DNA of 64,000 nucleotides from NCBI RefSeq assembly GCF_947260015.1, contig NZ_CAMYOM010000009.1, positions 1 through 64,000 of the forward strand, in the 5' to 3' direction. The notes below the pieces were generated by a model, which saw only the letters and a program-made list of their open reading frames with translations, ran no database searches and had not been told where the DNA came from. The translations under genes and the position numbers were made by a program. Position 1 is the stretch's first letter, and every line of letters starts with the position of its first letter. Source of the DNA: an uncultured Eudoraea sp. GTDB lineage: Bacteria > Bacteroidota > Bacteroidia > Flavobacteriales > Flavobacteriaceae. Below, one piece after another: positions 8,656 to 18,371 of this stretch.

Positions 8656-9258
8656 ATGTTCAGTAATTCAGCCTTTAGGATATTTGAAGAAAGTATTGTA
8701 AATTATCATATAAAGGATGATGTTAATCAGCCTTTTAACAACCCATATCCCGAAACGGATATTGACCATCTCCTATATAGAAAAAATTGGATTGATACGG
8801 TTCAATGGCATTATGAGGATATTATCAGAGATCCTGAAATTGACCCTGTAAAAGCATTGGCATTAAAACGAAAAATAGATGCCAGCAATCAGGACAGAAC
8901 GGATTTAGTGGAATATATCGATAGTTATTTTTTAAATAAATACCAATCGGTACAAACACTTCCGAATGCCAGAATTAATACCGAAAGCCCGGCCTGGGCT
9001 ATTGATCGCCTTTCAATTTTGGCATTAAAAATCTATCATATGCAGGAAGAGGCCACACGAACTGATGCATCTGAGGAACACCTTAAAAAATGTAGTCAAA
9101 AGTTAAATGTGCTTCTTGAGCAGAAGGAAGACTTATCTTCTGCAATAGATCAATTGCTGACTGATATTGAAAAGGGGGATATTTTTATGAAGACCTACAG
9201 GCAAATGAAGATGTATAATGATGAGGAGTTAAATCCGGTTTTGCGTGGGCAAAAATAA
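8656..9258 (+). CDS. DUF4254 domain protein
   Basis: A 200-residue soluble, mostly helical protein. The region with NPYPETDIDHLLYRKNWID, the W-x-Y/H-E-D-x-x-R segment (WHYEDIIRDPEID) and the SPAWAIDRLSILALKIYHM segment are characteristic of DUF4254. The family is almost always encoded next to an ADP-heptose-type (family 9) glycosyltransferase, as here; the two genes overlap by 14 bases, so translation is probably coupled. A TATATTTG -7 box lies at 8630-8637. The function is unknown; the pairing suggests a partner of the glycosyltransferase. Confidence 0.88.
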   Translation: MFSNSAFRIFEESIVNYHIKDDVNQPFNNPYPETDIDHLLYRKNWIDTVQWHYEDIIRDPEIDPVKALALKRKIDASNQDRTDLVEYIDSYFLNKYQSVQTLPNARINTESPAWAIDRLSILALKIYHMQEEATRTDASEEHLKKCSQKLNVLLEQKEDLSSAIDQLLTDIEKGDIFMKTYRQMKMYNDEELNPVLRGQK

Positions 9259-10294
9259 ATATAAACACCTTTTAGTTATTCGTTTGTCGGCCATGGGAGA
9301 TGTGGCTATGACGGTCCCTGTTTTAAGCGCACTTACCACGCAATATCCCGATTTACAAATTACAGTACTTACGAGAGCCTTTTTTAGCCCTATGTTTCTT
9401 ACATTAAAAAATGTTAATGTTTATGAGGCAGATTTAAATGCTAAGCATAAAGGAATATTGGGCTTGTGGAAATTATTTAAGGAATTGAAGACATTGGGAA
9501 TTGACGCCGTGGCTGATCTTCACAATGTGTTAAGAAGTTCTGTTTTGAAGGGGTTCTTTATATCAACTAAGATACCTTTTATTCAGATTGATAAAGGCAG
9601 AAAAGAAAAAAGAGCATTGACTGCCTATAAAAATAAGGTCTTTAAGCCTTTAAAATCTACTTTCCAGCGCTATGCGGATGTTTTTTATGAATTAGGATTT
9701 CGGATAAATCTGAAAAGTGCTAAATGTCTATCAAAAAGAGTATTATCTGAAAAAGTACTGGAATTGGTAGGACGAGATAATCTAAAGTGGTTAGGAATTG
9801 CTCCCTTTGCTACTTACCCGGGAAAAATGTATCCTAATCCCCACATGGAAAGAGTTATTTTATCACTAAATAATACCAATAAGTATAAAATTATTCTTTT
9901 TGGGGGCGGGGAACTGGAAAAGAAACAGCTGCAACAATGGTCGGATTCGTGTCAAAATTGCATAAATACTATTGACAATTTATCTTTTGAAGAGGAATTG
10001 GCTTTAATCTCCAATTTGGACCTAATGGTGTCCATGGATAGTGGGAATGGCCATCTGGCTGCAATGTTTGCTATACCTACCGTTACTCTATGGGGCGTAA
10101 CACATCCTTATGCCGGTTTTTCTCCTTTTCGTCAGGAACCTGAAAACAGTCTTCTTGCAGACAGGACAAAATATCCACTAATTCCAACTTCCATTTATGG
10201 CAACAAGATACCTGAGGGATATGAAAATGTCATGTCTACAATAGTACCTGAAACTATTATCAGCCGGATTTCCGCCCTGCTTGAGGCTAAGTAG
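9245..10294 (+). CDS. Family 9 glycosyltransferase (heptosyltransferase-like)
   Basis: A 349-residue GT9 enzyme. The start LVIRLSAMGDVAMTVPVL is the hallmark nucleotide-sugar family motif (R-x-SA-x-GD-x-x-x-x-x-P). A middle DLHNVLRSS and a C-terminal VSMDSGNGHLAAMFAIPTVTLWG region (equivalent to D-S-G-x-x-H-x-A) complete the two Rossmann domains. The start codon is GTG inside the end of the DUF4254 gene. Family members add heptose or other sugars to lipopolysaccharide core at the inner membrane. The acceptor here is not predictable. The end is seven bases from the convergent tetR-family gene. Confidence 0.9.
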   Translation: MGKNKYKHLLVIRLSAMGDVAMTVPVLSALTTQYPDLQITVLTRAFFSPMFLTLKNVNVYEADLNAKHKGILGLWKLFKELKTLGIDAVADLHNVLRSSVLKGFFISTKIPFIQIDKGRKEKRALTAYKNKVFKPLKSTFQRYADVFYELGFRINLKSAKCLSKRVLSEKVLELVGRDNLKWLGIAPFATYPGKMYPNPHMERVILSLNNTNKYKIILFGGGELEKKQLQQWSDSCQNCINTIDNLSFEEELALISNLDLMVSMDSGNGHLAAMFAIPTVTLWGVTHPYAGFSPFRQEPENSLLADRTKYPLIPTSIYGNKIPEGYENVMSTIVPETIISRISALLEAK

Positions 10295-10301
10295 CTTTGT
10301 A

Positions 10302-10916
10302 TTATACAGCTTCCTTTTGAGTTAATGAATTAAAATAATGCCTCAATTGTTGCATGTATTTGTATCTTAAATTTCTGCAATTGCCCTGGACCATTAAGGT
10401 TCTTACACCCATATATGACGAAATTAAATATGTAGCAACACCTTCACTGTCTACATGCCTGTCAACAAAACCATCGGACTTTCCTTTTTGAAGGATTGAG
10501 ATTAAATTAACTTCCCAAATCTTATAAATATCCATTAAGTAATTAGAAATAACAGTATTTCTTCTGTTGAACTCTGAAATAAAGTTACTAAGAATAAAGC
10601 CATAGTCCATATCATTATGCTCAGCTGTTTCCAAAGCATTTTCAAAACATTTTTCAATAACAGGGAAGGGGTTTTCCTTACCTTCTATTGGTTCAATAAG
10701 CATACTGTATACTTTACGAACAATTAAGTTTTGAACAATACTTACAAAAAAATCTTCTTTTGACTGAAAATGATAGTAAAAGGCTCCTTTAGAAAGAGAA
10801 AGGGACTTTAAAATTTCATCTATACTGGTATTATAATAGCCATTCTTATAAAATAACTCTAATCCAGTAACTTGCATCCGGTGCATGGTGGCCATGCGTT
10901 TTAAATTCTTATCCAT
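10302..10916 (-). CDS. TetR/AcrR family transcriptional regulator
   Basis: A 204-residue protein with a classic N-terminal TetR helix-turn-helix at about residues 15-60 (GLELFYKNGYYNTSIDEI, then LSLSKGAFYYHFQSKEDFF). The C-terminal ligand-binding domain is all-helical and not recognisable as to ligand. A perfect 11-bp inverted repeat 150 bases upstream (11063-11090) is the likely operator, which suggests autoregulation. No efflux pump or fatty-acid operon stands next to it. The nearest gene on the same strand is a PaaE-like reductase 735 bases upstream, so the target genes remain uncertain. Confidence 0.9.
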   Translation of the reverse strand: MDKNLKRMATMHRMQVTGLELFYKNGYYNTSIDEILKSLSLSKGAFYYHFQSKEDFFVSIVQNLIVRKVYSMLIEPIEGKENPFPVIEKCFENALETAEHNDMDYGFILSNFISEFNRRNTVISNYLMDIYKIWEVNLISILQKGKSDGFVDRHVDSEGVATYLISSYMGVRTLMVQGNCRNLRYKYMQQLRHYFNSLTQKEAV

Positions 10917-11651
10917 TAGATTTGGGTTTTGGGTTTAAACAGACCGTTAAGTCTATAAACAAAGAACCCTTGAAACCCCTCGAAGGTGAATATTAAAGGA
11001 TGTATGACTTTAAAAATTCGTTAAAATGTTCAATTCCCGATAAACTGCATAACCTGCCTTGATTTTTACCGACCACTTAGTCGGTAAAAAATATCGACCA
11101 ACGGTATTTTATTTGTTTTCTATGTTGTTTAGACCAGTTATTTGTCCCGAAATCTAAAAAAAGGACTACCAATAATCGGAGATTTAACGACTTACAGCGG
11201 TGCTTTTTAAGGAGCTGTTCCCGAATAGAGAGTTTTTGGGAGTTGAATTTCTCTATAGGATCGTCTTAAATTACCTGCAACCTAAAATGAACCAAACAAA
11301 CCGTATAGTTTATAATAGTCACAGAATAATAGAGTTGATAATTAGTAAAATTGGATTTATGGTTCGCTATTGAGGATTAAACGAATTTTTTTGAACAGCT
11401 TTTCAATAAAAAAAATAAAAACAAACTACATGGTTTCTAAAAAGCTGGTTTGTCTTATTCAATTTTAAATGAAAAAGGGCCCCTATTTATATTATAAGGT
11501 ATGCTTTCAGATAGAAAATAGCAAACAAGTAGTCTGGACAAGTATCAGGACCCTTTATTTCAGTTATCAATTGTAATATTGATTATTTCTAACACACAGA
11601 TTACCACAGACCAGCCTGTGGTTTATTGAAAAGAGGAATCAACTACAACTA
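10917..11651. other. 735-base stretch without a convincing gene
   Basis: Both strands contain only short open frames; the longest with ATG starts are 28 and 35 codons on the + strand (11287-11373, 11469-11576), with no recognisable product. The stretch holds the palindromic operator candidate at 11063-11090 and a 7-bp stem (ACCACAG 11603-11609, CTGTGGT 11616-11622) that could lie at the 3' end of the reductase transcript. A degenerate second half-operator (ATATCG..CGGTAT, about 11090-11107) follows the main palindrome. I see no tRNA-like or repeat structure. Confidence 0.6.
11063..11090. promoter_or_regulatory. Palindromic TetR-type operator candidate
   Basis: TTTTTACCGAC (11063-11073) and GTCGGTAAAAA (11080-11090) form a perfect 11-bp inverted repeat around the six-base centre CACTTA. 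The ACCGAC..GTCGGT core and 6-base centre resemble operators of TetR-family repressors. It lies upstream of the tetR-family gene at 10302-10916 and is not followed by a coding region, which argues against a plain transcription terminator. Binding is inferred. Confidence 0.6.
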
Positions 11652-12701
11652 TTAAACATCGTCATAGTCTATCTTCAAGGTAGCGGTTACCGGATGAGCC
11701 TGGCAGGTAAGAATTAGTCCTTCTGCAATTTCGCTATCTGTTAGAATCTGGTTTTTATCCATCTTAACCTCACCTTCTGTAATTCTTGCAATACATGTGC
11801 TGCAAACACCTCCCTGACAAGAATATGGGGCGTCTATATCTTCATCCAGGACTGCATCCAGTACTGAAGATTTTTTATCCATACTAAAAGAGAATACTTC
11901 ATCATCCAATAAAACTTCTAGTGTTGTTTTGCCCTCAAGATTTTTGGTTTCAGATTCTTCATTTTCGCTGGTAGTAAAAAGTTCATAATAAATTGAATCC
12001 TCAGCTATTCCATTTGCCTTTAATGTATCACATCCAAGGTTTATCATTTCCTCCGGACCACAAAGGTAGAATGTGTTGAAATTGGTTTCTTTAAATTTAT
12101 TTTTAAGAATAAAGTTTATAACAGATGTATCAATTCTTCCAAATAGTGAATCCTCTTCACGGACCCTACTGTACACAAACTGGACGGTAAACCGGTCTTT
12201 ATAGGTATTTGTAAGTTCCAATATCTCGTTGAGGAACATGGTTTCAGATTTATTTTGATTTCCATAAACCAAAACAAAAGTGTTTTCCGGATGACTTTCC
12301 AAAACAGTTCTGGCGATACTCATAATGGGCGTAATTCCACTTCCTGCGGCATAAGCACATATATTTTCCTGTTTATTAGAAGTTTTATAAACGAAGCGCC
12401 CCTCAGGAGGCATTACCAGCAATTGGTCTCCTTCCTGGAGTGAGCTATTGGCATATGTTGAAAAGCGTCCTTCGGGCACTTTTTTAATACCTATAGTAAT
12501 ATGTTTGTCTTTTGGACTTGAGGATATAGAATAGGCTCGCCTAACCTCCTCCCCGTCTGCTTTGTGCTTAATGGTAATATATTGGCCGGCCTCAAAAGCA
12601 AATTCATTTTCCAGCTCTTTAGGAATAATGAAACTAACAGCAACCGAATTTGGGGTTAATCGGGATATTTTGTCTATAGTCAAAGAATAAAAATCACTCA
12701 T
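11652..12701 (-). CDS. Ferredoxin-NAD(P)H reductase with C-terminal 2Fe-2S domain (PaaE-like)
   Basis: The protein moves electrons between NAD(P)H, a flavin and a plant-type ferredoxin domain. It shows the flavin motif RAYSISSSP, the pyridine-nucleotide motif AAGSGITPIMSI and the YLCGPEEM segment. The C-terminal cluster site has CQGGVCSTC followed about 30 residues later by LTCQAHP. The length (349) matches PaaE, the reductase of phenylacetyl-CoA epoxidase. No paaABCD genes are present, so it probably serves another oxygenase or desaturase. The second of two adjacent ATGs was chosen. A -7-like TAATTTTG box reads on this strand at 12726-12719. Confidence 0.9.
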   Translation of the reverse strand: MSDFYSLTIDKISRLTPNSVAVSFIIPKELENEFAFEAGQYITIKHKADGEEVRRAYSISSSPKDKHITIGIKKVPEGRFSTYANSSLQEGDQLLVMPPEGRFVYKTSNKQENICAYAAGSGITPIMSIARTVLESHPENTFVLVYGNQNKSETMFLNEILELTNTYKDRFTVQFVYSRVREEDSLFGRIDTSVINFILKNKFKETNFNTFYLCGPEEMINLGCDTLKANGIAEDSIYYELFTTSENEESETKNLEGKTTLEVLLDDEVFSFSMDKKSSVLDAVLDEDIDAPYSCQGGVCSTCIARITEGEVKMDKNQILTDSEIAEGLILTCQAHPVTATLKIDYDDV

Positions 12702-12822
12702 CAATAAAAAAATTTGTGCAAAATTAAGGAAAGCTTTGGATTTATAATGAGAAATTAGCTTCTCTTTGTAACAATAGATAAATTTTATCTACTAATTTTC
12801 TGAAAAAAAAATACCAGCCTTC

Positions 12823-14295
12823 ATGTTCAAGCACTTTTTCAGGTTGCAATGGAAATCATTTTTCAGGGCAGCCTCTTTTAAAACAAACCTGGCATTTAAG
12901 ATCTTAATGATTTTTGGGGCCTTGTATTTTATCGCTATATTTTTGGCATTGGGGGTTGGATCCTATTTTATTATTGAGGAAAATGGACTGGGAGATCCGC
13001 TGAAATTTGTAAATAGATATCTGGTTTATTACCTGGTAATGGACATCTATATGCGCTATATGCTGCAAAAGATGCCCATCTTGAACATCAAACCTTTGCT
13101 TTATCTACCCTTCAAGAAAAGCCAGGTGGTTTCATACTCCCTTGGAAAGACTATTTTTTCTTTCTTTAATTGGGCTCACGCTTTTTTCTTTGTACCATTT
13201 TCCATCGTTCTTATTATCGAGGGATATAATACCGCAGGGGTCATAGGTTGGCATTTGGGAATCATGGCTTTGTTTTATTGTAATAATTTCATCAACATCA
13301 TGATGAATAATAAAGACACTGTCTTTTATCCTTTAGTCGCTATTTTGGCTATTTTGGCCATTTGTCAGTATTATGAATGGTTTGATATTACGGTTTACAC
13401 CTCGCCCATTTTTAATTTGTTTTATGATCTTCCCTGGACTTCTTTAATTTCCTGGGGCGCCTTAATTGGGCTGTATTTTACGGCCTTTAACTATTTTAAA
13501 AAGAATATGTATCTGGATGCCGGTTTAGCGACCAAACATGATATTGCAAAATCTGAGGATTATTCCTGGCTTAATCGGTTTGGAAACTTAGGAACTTTTC
13601 TTAAAAACGATATTAAACTAATAAAGAGGAATAAACGGTCTAAAACCACGGTAATTATGAGCTTTATATTCCTTTTTTATGGGCTACTGTTTTTTACCAA
13701 TAGTATTGAGGCTTATGAGAACCCTGTTTGGAAGATTTTTGCAGGCATCTTTGTTTCCGGAGGCTTTCTCTTTAGTTTTGGGCAGTTCGTACCAAGCTGG
13801 GATAGTTCTTATTATCCCTTAATGATGAGTCAAAACATTCAATATAAAGAATATCTTTCTTCCAAATGGTATCTTATTGTAATTGCCACTATAATTAGTA
13901 CAATCTTATCTGTATTCTATCTTTATTTTGGTTGGGATGCGTATTTGGCAATTATTGTTGGTGCAATCTACAATATTGGGGTAAACTCTTATCTGGTTTT
14001 ATGGGGAGGAGCCTATATTAAAACGCCGATTGATTTGACTTCTAACAAGAAAGCCTTTGGAGACAAGCAAGCTTTTAATGTAAAAACACTACTTCTAACA
14101 TTACCAAAATTATTATTACCCTTAGCAATTTATGGGTTAGGCCATTACCTGATTAATCCGACGGCCGGATACATATTTGTTGCCCTTACTGGAATATTGG
14201 GCTTTGCCTTTAAGAACGTGGTATTCAGAAAGATTGAAAAAATATATAAAAAAGAAAAATATAAAACCCTCTTGGCTTATAAACAGAAAGCCTGA
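12823..14295 (+). CDS. DUF5687 membrane protein, probable ABC exporter permease
   Basis: A 490-residue integral membrane protein with about ten to twelve hydrophobic segments, starting MFKHFFRLQWKSFFRA, which is typical of the DUF5687 family of Bacteroidota. A repeat of the initial arrangement occurs at the middle (FLKNDIKLIKRNKRSKTTVI), as expected for a two-half permease. It precedes an ABC ATPase by 16 bases, so the two are probably co-transcribed and form one transporter. The substrate is unknown. The family has no confirmed function that I know of. Confidence 0.85.
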   Translation: MFKHFFRLQWKSFFRAASFKTNLAFKILMIFGALYFIAIFLALGVGSYFIIEENGLGDPLKFVNRYLVYYLVMDIYMRYMLQKMPILNIKPLLYLPFKKSQVVSYSLGKTIFSFFNWAHAFFFVPFSIVLIIEGYNTAGVIGWHLGIMALFYCNNFINIMMNNKDTVFYPLVAILAILAICQYYEWFDITVYTSPIFNLFYDLPWTSLISWGALIGLYFTAFNYFKKNMYLDAGLATKHDIAKSEDYSWLNRFGNLGTFLKNDIKLIKRNKRSKTTVIMSFIFLFYGLLFFTNSIEAYENPVWKIFAGIFVSGGFLFSFGQFVPSWDSSYYPLMMSQNIQYKEYLSSKWYLIVIATIISTILSVFYLYFGWDAYLAIIVGAIYNIGVNSYLVLWGGAYIKTPIDLTSNKKAFGDKQAFNVKTLLLTLPKLLLPLAIYGLGHYLINPTAGYIFVALTGILGFAFKNVVFRKIEKIYKKEKYKTLLAYKQKA

Positions 14296-14311
14296 TATAT
14301 TATAAATTAAA

Positions 14312-15007
14312 ATGATTTACTCGCAAAACCTTACAAAAATATACGGAGATCAAACCGTATTAAGTATTGAAAGCTTAGACATACCCAAAGGCCAGATTTT
14401 CGGCCTGGTTGGTAATAATGGCGCAGGCAAAACTACTTTTTTCAGTTTGCTTTTAGACCTGATTCAGCCTACATCGGGAAAAGTAATGAACAATGAGATA
14501 CAGGTCAATAAAAGTGAAGCATGGAAACCATTTACCTCGGCATTTATAGACGAAACATTTTTGATTGGATACCTTACTCCTGAGGAGTATTTCTATTTCA
14601 TTGGAGAGTTAAGAGGACAATCTAAAATAGATGTTAATGAACTTTTAGCCAACTTTGAGGATTTCTTTCACGGGGAGATTTTAGGCCAGAAAAAGTATTT
14701 ACGCGATTTGTCAAAAGGGAATCAAAAAAAGGTTGGGATAGTAGCTTCTTTTATTGGAGAACCTCAGGTTATCATCCTTGATGAGCCTTTTGCGAATTTA
14801 GATCCAACCACTCAAATAAGACTAAAGGCAATTATTAAGAAACTGGGTGAGGACAGGGAAGTTACTGTATTAGTTTCCAGTCATGACCTCATCCATGTAA
14901 CAGAAGTTTGTGAACGTATTGTGGTATTAAATAAGGGTGAAATAGTTAAAGATATTCAGACCTCAACAGAAACTTTAAAAGAACTTGAGTCGTTTTTTGG
15001 AGGCTAA
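14312..15007 (+). CDS. ABC transporter ATP-binding protein
   Basis: A 231-residue ATPase subunit with Walker A GNNGAGKTT (residues 34-42), signature LSKGN (133-137), Walker B VIILDEP (153-159) and the switch histidine in SSHDL (191). The signature has LSKGN rather than LSGGQ, as seen in ABC-2-type export ATPases. It sits 16 bases after the DUF5687 permease. A small stem (CATC..GATG, about 15016-15028) before a T-rich run follows the stop and may end the transcript. Confidence 0.95.
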   Translation: MIYSQNLTKIYGDQTVLSIESLDIPKGQIFGLVGNNGAGKTTFFSLLLDLIQPTSGKVMNNEIQVNKSEAWKPFTSAFIDETFLIGYLTPEEYFYFIGELRGQSKIDVNELLANFEDFFHGEILGQKKYLRDLSKGNQKKVGIVASFIGEPQVIILDEPFANLDPTTQIRLKAIIKKLGEDREVTVLVSSHDLIHVTEVCERIVVLNKGEIVKDIQTSTETLKELESFFGG

Positions 15008-15180
15008 GATTATCTCATCTTCTTGATGTTTTTTTCTTTTCTTGCGGAATTACTTTTTAGTTAAATATAGTTCCGTTGTAACATTTTAGACCCGGATCCA
15101 TATTAATCCTGCCTTTTCAAGTCCTGTGGCATAATAATCTTAGTGTTTTTAAGTTTAGATTACATAGAATACCAACAATT

Positions 15181-17742
15181 TTGAAGCTTCGTATAAAATT
15201 TATTCTGGCTGGTGTTCTTGGGGGCATACTTTTTAACGCTTGTTCTACCAAGAAAGACACTTTTGTAAACCGCAATTGGCACGCGATGAATACCAAGTAC
15301 AATGTCTTGTACAATGGTAATATTGCATTTGAGGAAGGGAGAGAGGCTCTCAATATATCATACCAGGATAATTATTGGGAAGTTTTACCTGTTGAGCGTT
15401 TGCAGGTAAAGGATGAAATAAGACTTGATTCTGAAAACAACAATCCAAATTTTATTATTGCAGAGGAAAAAGCCACCAAGGCTATTCAAAAGCACAGTAT
15501 GGATATAAAAGATGAAGAGCGCAATCCACAAACGGATGAGGCCTTTCTGCTTTTGGGTAAAGCCAGATACTTCGACCAGCGTTATATACCGGCAATTGAG
15601 GCGTTTAATTATATTTTAAGAAAATATACCCAAAGCGATAAGTTAAATGAAGCTACAATTTGGAGAGAAAAAACTAATATAAGGCTGAATAACGAAGAAC
15701 TAGCTCTAAAAAATTTAAGACGCCTATTGAAGTTCGAACAACTTGATGATCAGGAATACGCAGACACTCATGCAATGATGGCTCAGGCATATATAAACCT
15801 AAAAGCTCCTGATACTGCAATTCAAGAACTAAAAATAGCTTCTGCATATACCAAAAAGCTCCCTGAGAAAGGGAGGTATTATTTTATTATTGGACAACTA
15901 TTTAATCAGTTGGGATATAGAGATAGTGCAAATTATGCATTTGGTAAGATCATCGAATTAAATAGGAAATCCCCCAGAGTATATATGATTAATGCACATT
16001 TGCATCAAATTCAAAATACTGAAATAACTGAGGAGAATAAGGAAGAGCTACTTGAAGAGCTGGTTGATCTTGAAGAAAATAGAGAAAATAGACCATTTTT
16101 AGATAAGATATACAATCAGGAGGCTGAATATTACATGACTACTGGGTCAGACAGCTTGGGAATTGTATATTATAATAAGTCTTTAAGAGCAACACAAAAT
16201 TCACCACAGCTAAATGCCATTAATTATGAAAATCTTGCAGAATACAATTTCGATGGAAATGACTACAAAATTGCCGGGAATTATTATGATAGTGTTCTGA
16301 CTAACTTACCTGAGAATACCAAAAAATTCAGGGCTATTAAGAAAAAATTGGATAATCTGGAAGATGTTATTAAGTATGAAGATGTTGTTCAATATGCAGA
16401 CAGCGTAATAACACTTTATAATCTTCCAAAAATTGAGCAATTAACATTTTTCGAAAATTATATTGCCCAATTGAAGTTGGCTGAGGAAGAAGCGGCATTA
16501 AAAAAAGAAAACCAGGCTAGTGCTGGATTTGCTGCTTTTGCAGAAACAAAGGGTGGGAAAGAAAATAAAGGTAAATTTTATTTTTACAATATTACTAGCC
16601 TGGGTTATGGAAAAAACGACTTTAAAACCAAATGGGGAGACCGGGTATTGGAAGATAACTGGCGTTGGAGTAATAAAAACACAACACAGCTTATAGAAGA
16701 CTCAGGTGAAGCTCTCATTGCTGATGGCGGTAATGGTTCTGGAGAAGAAATGACAGAAGAACAGAAATATTCAGTAGAATACTATTTGGATCAGATACCC
16801 ACTGATATTGCAGTTATTGACAGTCTTAAATCAGAAAGAAATTTTGCAAACTACCAGTTGGGATTAATTTATAAGGAGAAATTTAAGGAAAACCTTTTGG
16901 CTGCAGGCAAATTGGAAACTGTTTTGAAGTCAGAGCCAGAAGAACGCCTGGTACTTCCATCCATGTATAACTTGTATAAGATATATGAGGAATCTGATAG
17001 TCCACTTGCCGAAAGTATGAAACTAAATATTATCCAAAGCTATCCTGATTCACGGTATGCTGAAATTTTAGTTAATCCAAAAGCAGTATTAGCTGGGTCA
17101 GTTGACAGTCCTGATGCCAAATATGCCCAACTTTATGGGCTTTATGAAAATCAAGATTATTTAACTGTTATAACAGGCGCCGAGACCAACATAAATTTGT
17201 ATACCGGGGATCCTATCGTACCAAAATTTGAGATGCTAAAGGCCAGTGCCATAGGCAGACTTGAGGGTTATGACAATTTTAAGGAAGCCCTCAATTATGT
17301 AGCACTGAATTATCCGAATAATCCTGAAGGTAAAAAAGCACAAGAAATGATTGCCGAACAGCTACCGAAATTGGAGCCAAGGGACTTCTCATTAGAAATT
17401 GACTCAAAAGGAACGGCTAATTGGAAAGTTATATTTCCATTTAAAAGACAGAATGACGATAAGGCGTTAGAACTCAAAAAAATATTGGAGGGATCTATCA
17501 AGGATTTAAATTACAAAAATATCGTTTCAAAGGATATTTATAATCTGGAGATGGAATTTATAGTAGTTCATGGATTTAAATCAAAAGACTACGCTTTGGG
17601 TTATGTACAACTACTAAATAAAAACAAGGATTACCGCATTGCTAATGAGAATTTCGTAATTTTATCTTCCAACTATAAAATCATTCAAGTACATAAAAAC
17701 TTACAAGAATATAAAAATGAAGTTTTAACCCCAAAACCATAA
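15181..17742 (+). CDS. sprE: Type IX secretion/gliding TPR lipoprotein SprE (PorW)
   Basis: An 853-residue lipoprotein with signal MKLRIKFILAGVLGGILFNAC (start codon TTG) and the family-typical N-terminus CSTKKDTFVNRNWHAMNTKYN..YNG. TPR-like helices fill much of residues 70-400, and the C-terminal half has the YYFYNPT-like FYFYNITSLGYGKNDFKTKWG..LEDNWRW region, which is diagnostic. SprE/PorW is needed for type IX secretion and gliding in Flavobacterium and Porphyromonas, acting on the periplasmic side with the secretion machinery. It heads a conserved gene string: sprE, bactofilin, atpZ, DUF6168, atpBEFHAG. Confidence 0.93.
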   Translation: MKLRIKFILAGVLGGILFNACSTKKDTFVNRNWHAMNTKYNVLYNGNIAFEEGREALNISYQDNYWEVLPVERLQVKDEIRLDSENNNPNFIIAEEKATKAIQKHSMDIKDEERNPQTDEAFLLLGKARYFDQRYIPAIEAFNYILRKYTQSDKLNEATIWREKTNIRLNNEELALKNLRRLLKFEQLDDQEYADTHAMMAQAYINLKAPDTAIQELKIASAYTKKLPEKGRYYFIIGQLFNQLGYRDSANYAFGKIIELNRKSPRVYMINAHLHQIQNTEITEENKEELLEELVDLEENRENRPFLDKIYNQEAEYYMTTGSDSLGIVYYNKSLRATQNSPQLNAINYENLAEYNFDGNDYKIAGNYYDSVLTNLPENTKKFRAIKKKLDNLEDVIKYEDVVQYADSVITLYNLPKIEQLTFFENYIAQLKLAEEEAALKKENQASAGFAAFAETKGGKENKGKFYFYNITSLGYGKNDFKTKWGDRVLEDNWRWSNKNTTQLIEDSGEALIADGGNGSGEEMTEEQKYSVEYYLDQIPTDIAVIDSLKSERNFANYQLGLIYKEKFKENLLAAGKLETVLKSEPEERLVLPSMYNLYKIYEESDSPLAESMKLNIIQSYPDSRYAEILVNPKAVLAGSVDSPDAKYAQLYGLYENQDYLTVITGAETNINLYTGDPIVPKFEMLKASAIGRLEGYDNFKEALNYVALNYPNNPEGKKAQEMIAEQLPKLEPRDFSLEIDSKGTANWKVIFPFKRQNDDKALELKKILEGSIKDLNYKNIVSKDIYNLEMEFIVVHGFKSKDYALGYVQLLNKNKDYRIANENFVILSSNYKIIQVHKNLQEYKNEVLTPKP

Positions 17743-17747
17743 ACAAG

Positions 17748-18242
17748 ATGTTTTCTGATAACAAAAAACCCAGAACTATGAACGAAATAGGCGGACAACC
17801 CAACAGAATTGAAAAGAACACCAAAATCAAAGGCGACATAATATCCGAAGCGGACTTTAGGATAGATGGCAAACTAGATGGTAACGTAAAAACCTCCGGG
17901 AAGGTTGTAATTGGTAAGGATGGCTACATTCATGGCAAGGTAGAATGTGTTAATGCCGATATTGAAGGAAGTTTTAACGGAGAACTGCAAGTATCGAATT
18001 TATTATCACTAAAGGCATCTGCCGTTATAGAAGGTACTGTAACTGTTGCTAAACTGGCGGTTGAACCCGGCGCTACATTTAATGCCTCATGTTCAATGAA
18101 GGGTAAAGGAGGTATAAGTTCGAATGATACAATTAAGACTGCAACAGGAAGCAGCTCACCGAATTCAGGTTCAGGTGGGAGCTATAAATCTGGCGTTGTT
18201 AGTGGATCTGGCAGTAAAAATGAACCGGCTAAGGTTTCCTGA
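17748..18242 (+). CDS. Bactofilin (polymer-forming cytoskeletal protein)
   Basis: A 164-residue bactofilin. The central domain (about residues 25-120) is a right-handed beta-helix with the usual repeats: NTKIKGDIISEADFRIDGKLDGNV, then VVIGKDGYIHGKVECVNADIEGSF, then LLSLKASAVIEGTVTVAKLAVEPGA in shorter rungs. The last 40 residues are Ser/Gly-rich and disordered. Bactofilins form nucleotide-free filaments at the membrane and often affect wall shape. It follows sprE by five bases. Confidence 0.93.
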   Translation: MFSDNKKPRTMNEIGGQPNRIEKNTKIKGDIISEADFRIDGKLDGNVKTSGKVVIGKDGYIHGKVECVNADIEGSFNGELQVSNLLSLKASAVIEGTVTVAKLAVEPGATFNASCSMKGKGGISSNDTIKTATGSSSPNSGSGGSYKSGVVSGSGSKNEPAKVS

Positions 18243-18371
18243 TCACCCCATTTTATTGCATTTCCATTGAGTCCGGCTTATGCTTATAGTTTTATAGTGG
18301 AGTTCACTTAAACTTCTGGAATCGAGTAAGTCTCTTGCACTTGTAAGAGTCTTATAGATATCTCAAACAAA

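Noticed and set aside
11287-11373. 28-codon frame in the gene-free stretch.
   Set aside because: Composition is not protein-like and there is no terminator or promoter around it.
11469-11576. 35-codon frame in the gene-free stretch.
   Set aside because: No supporting signal; frames of this length are expected by chance here.
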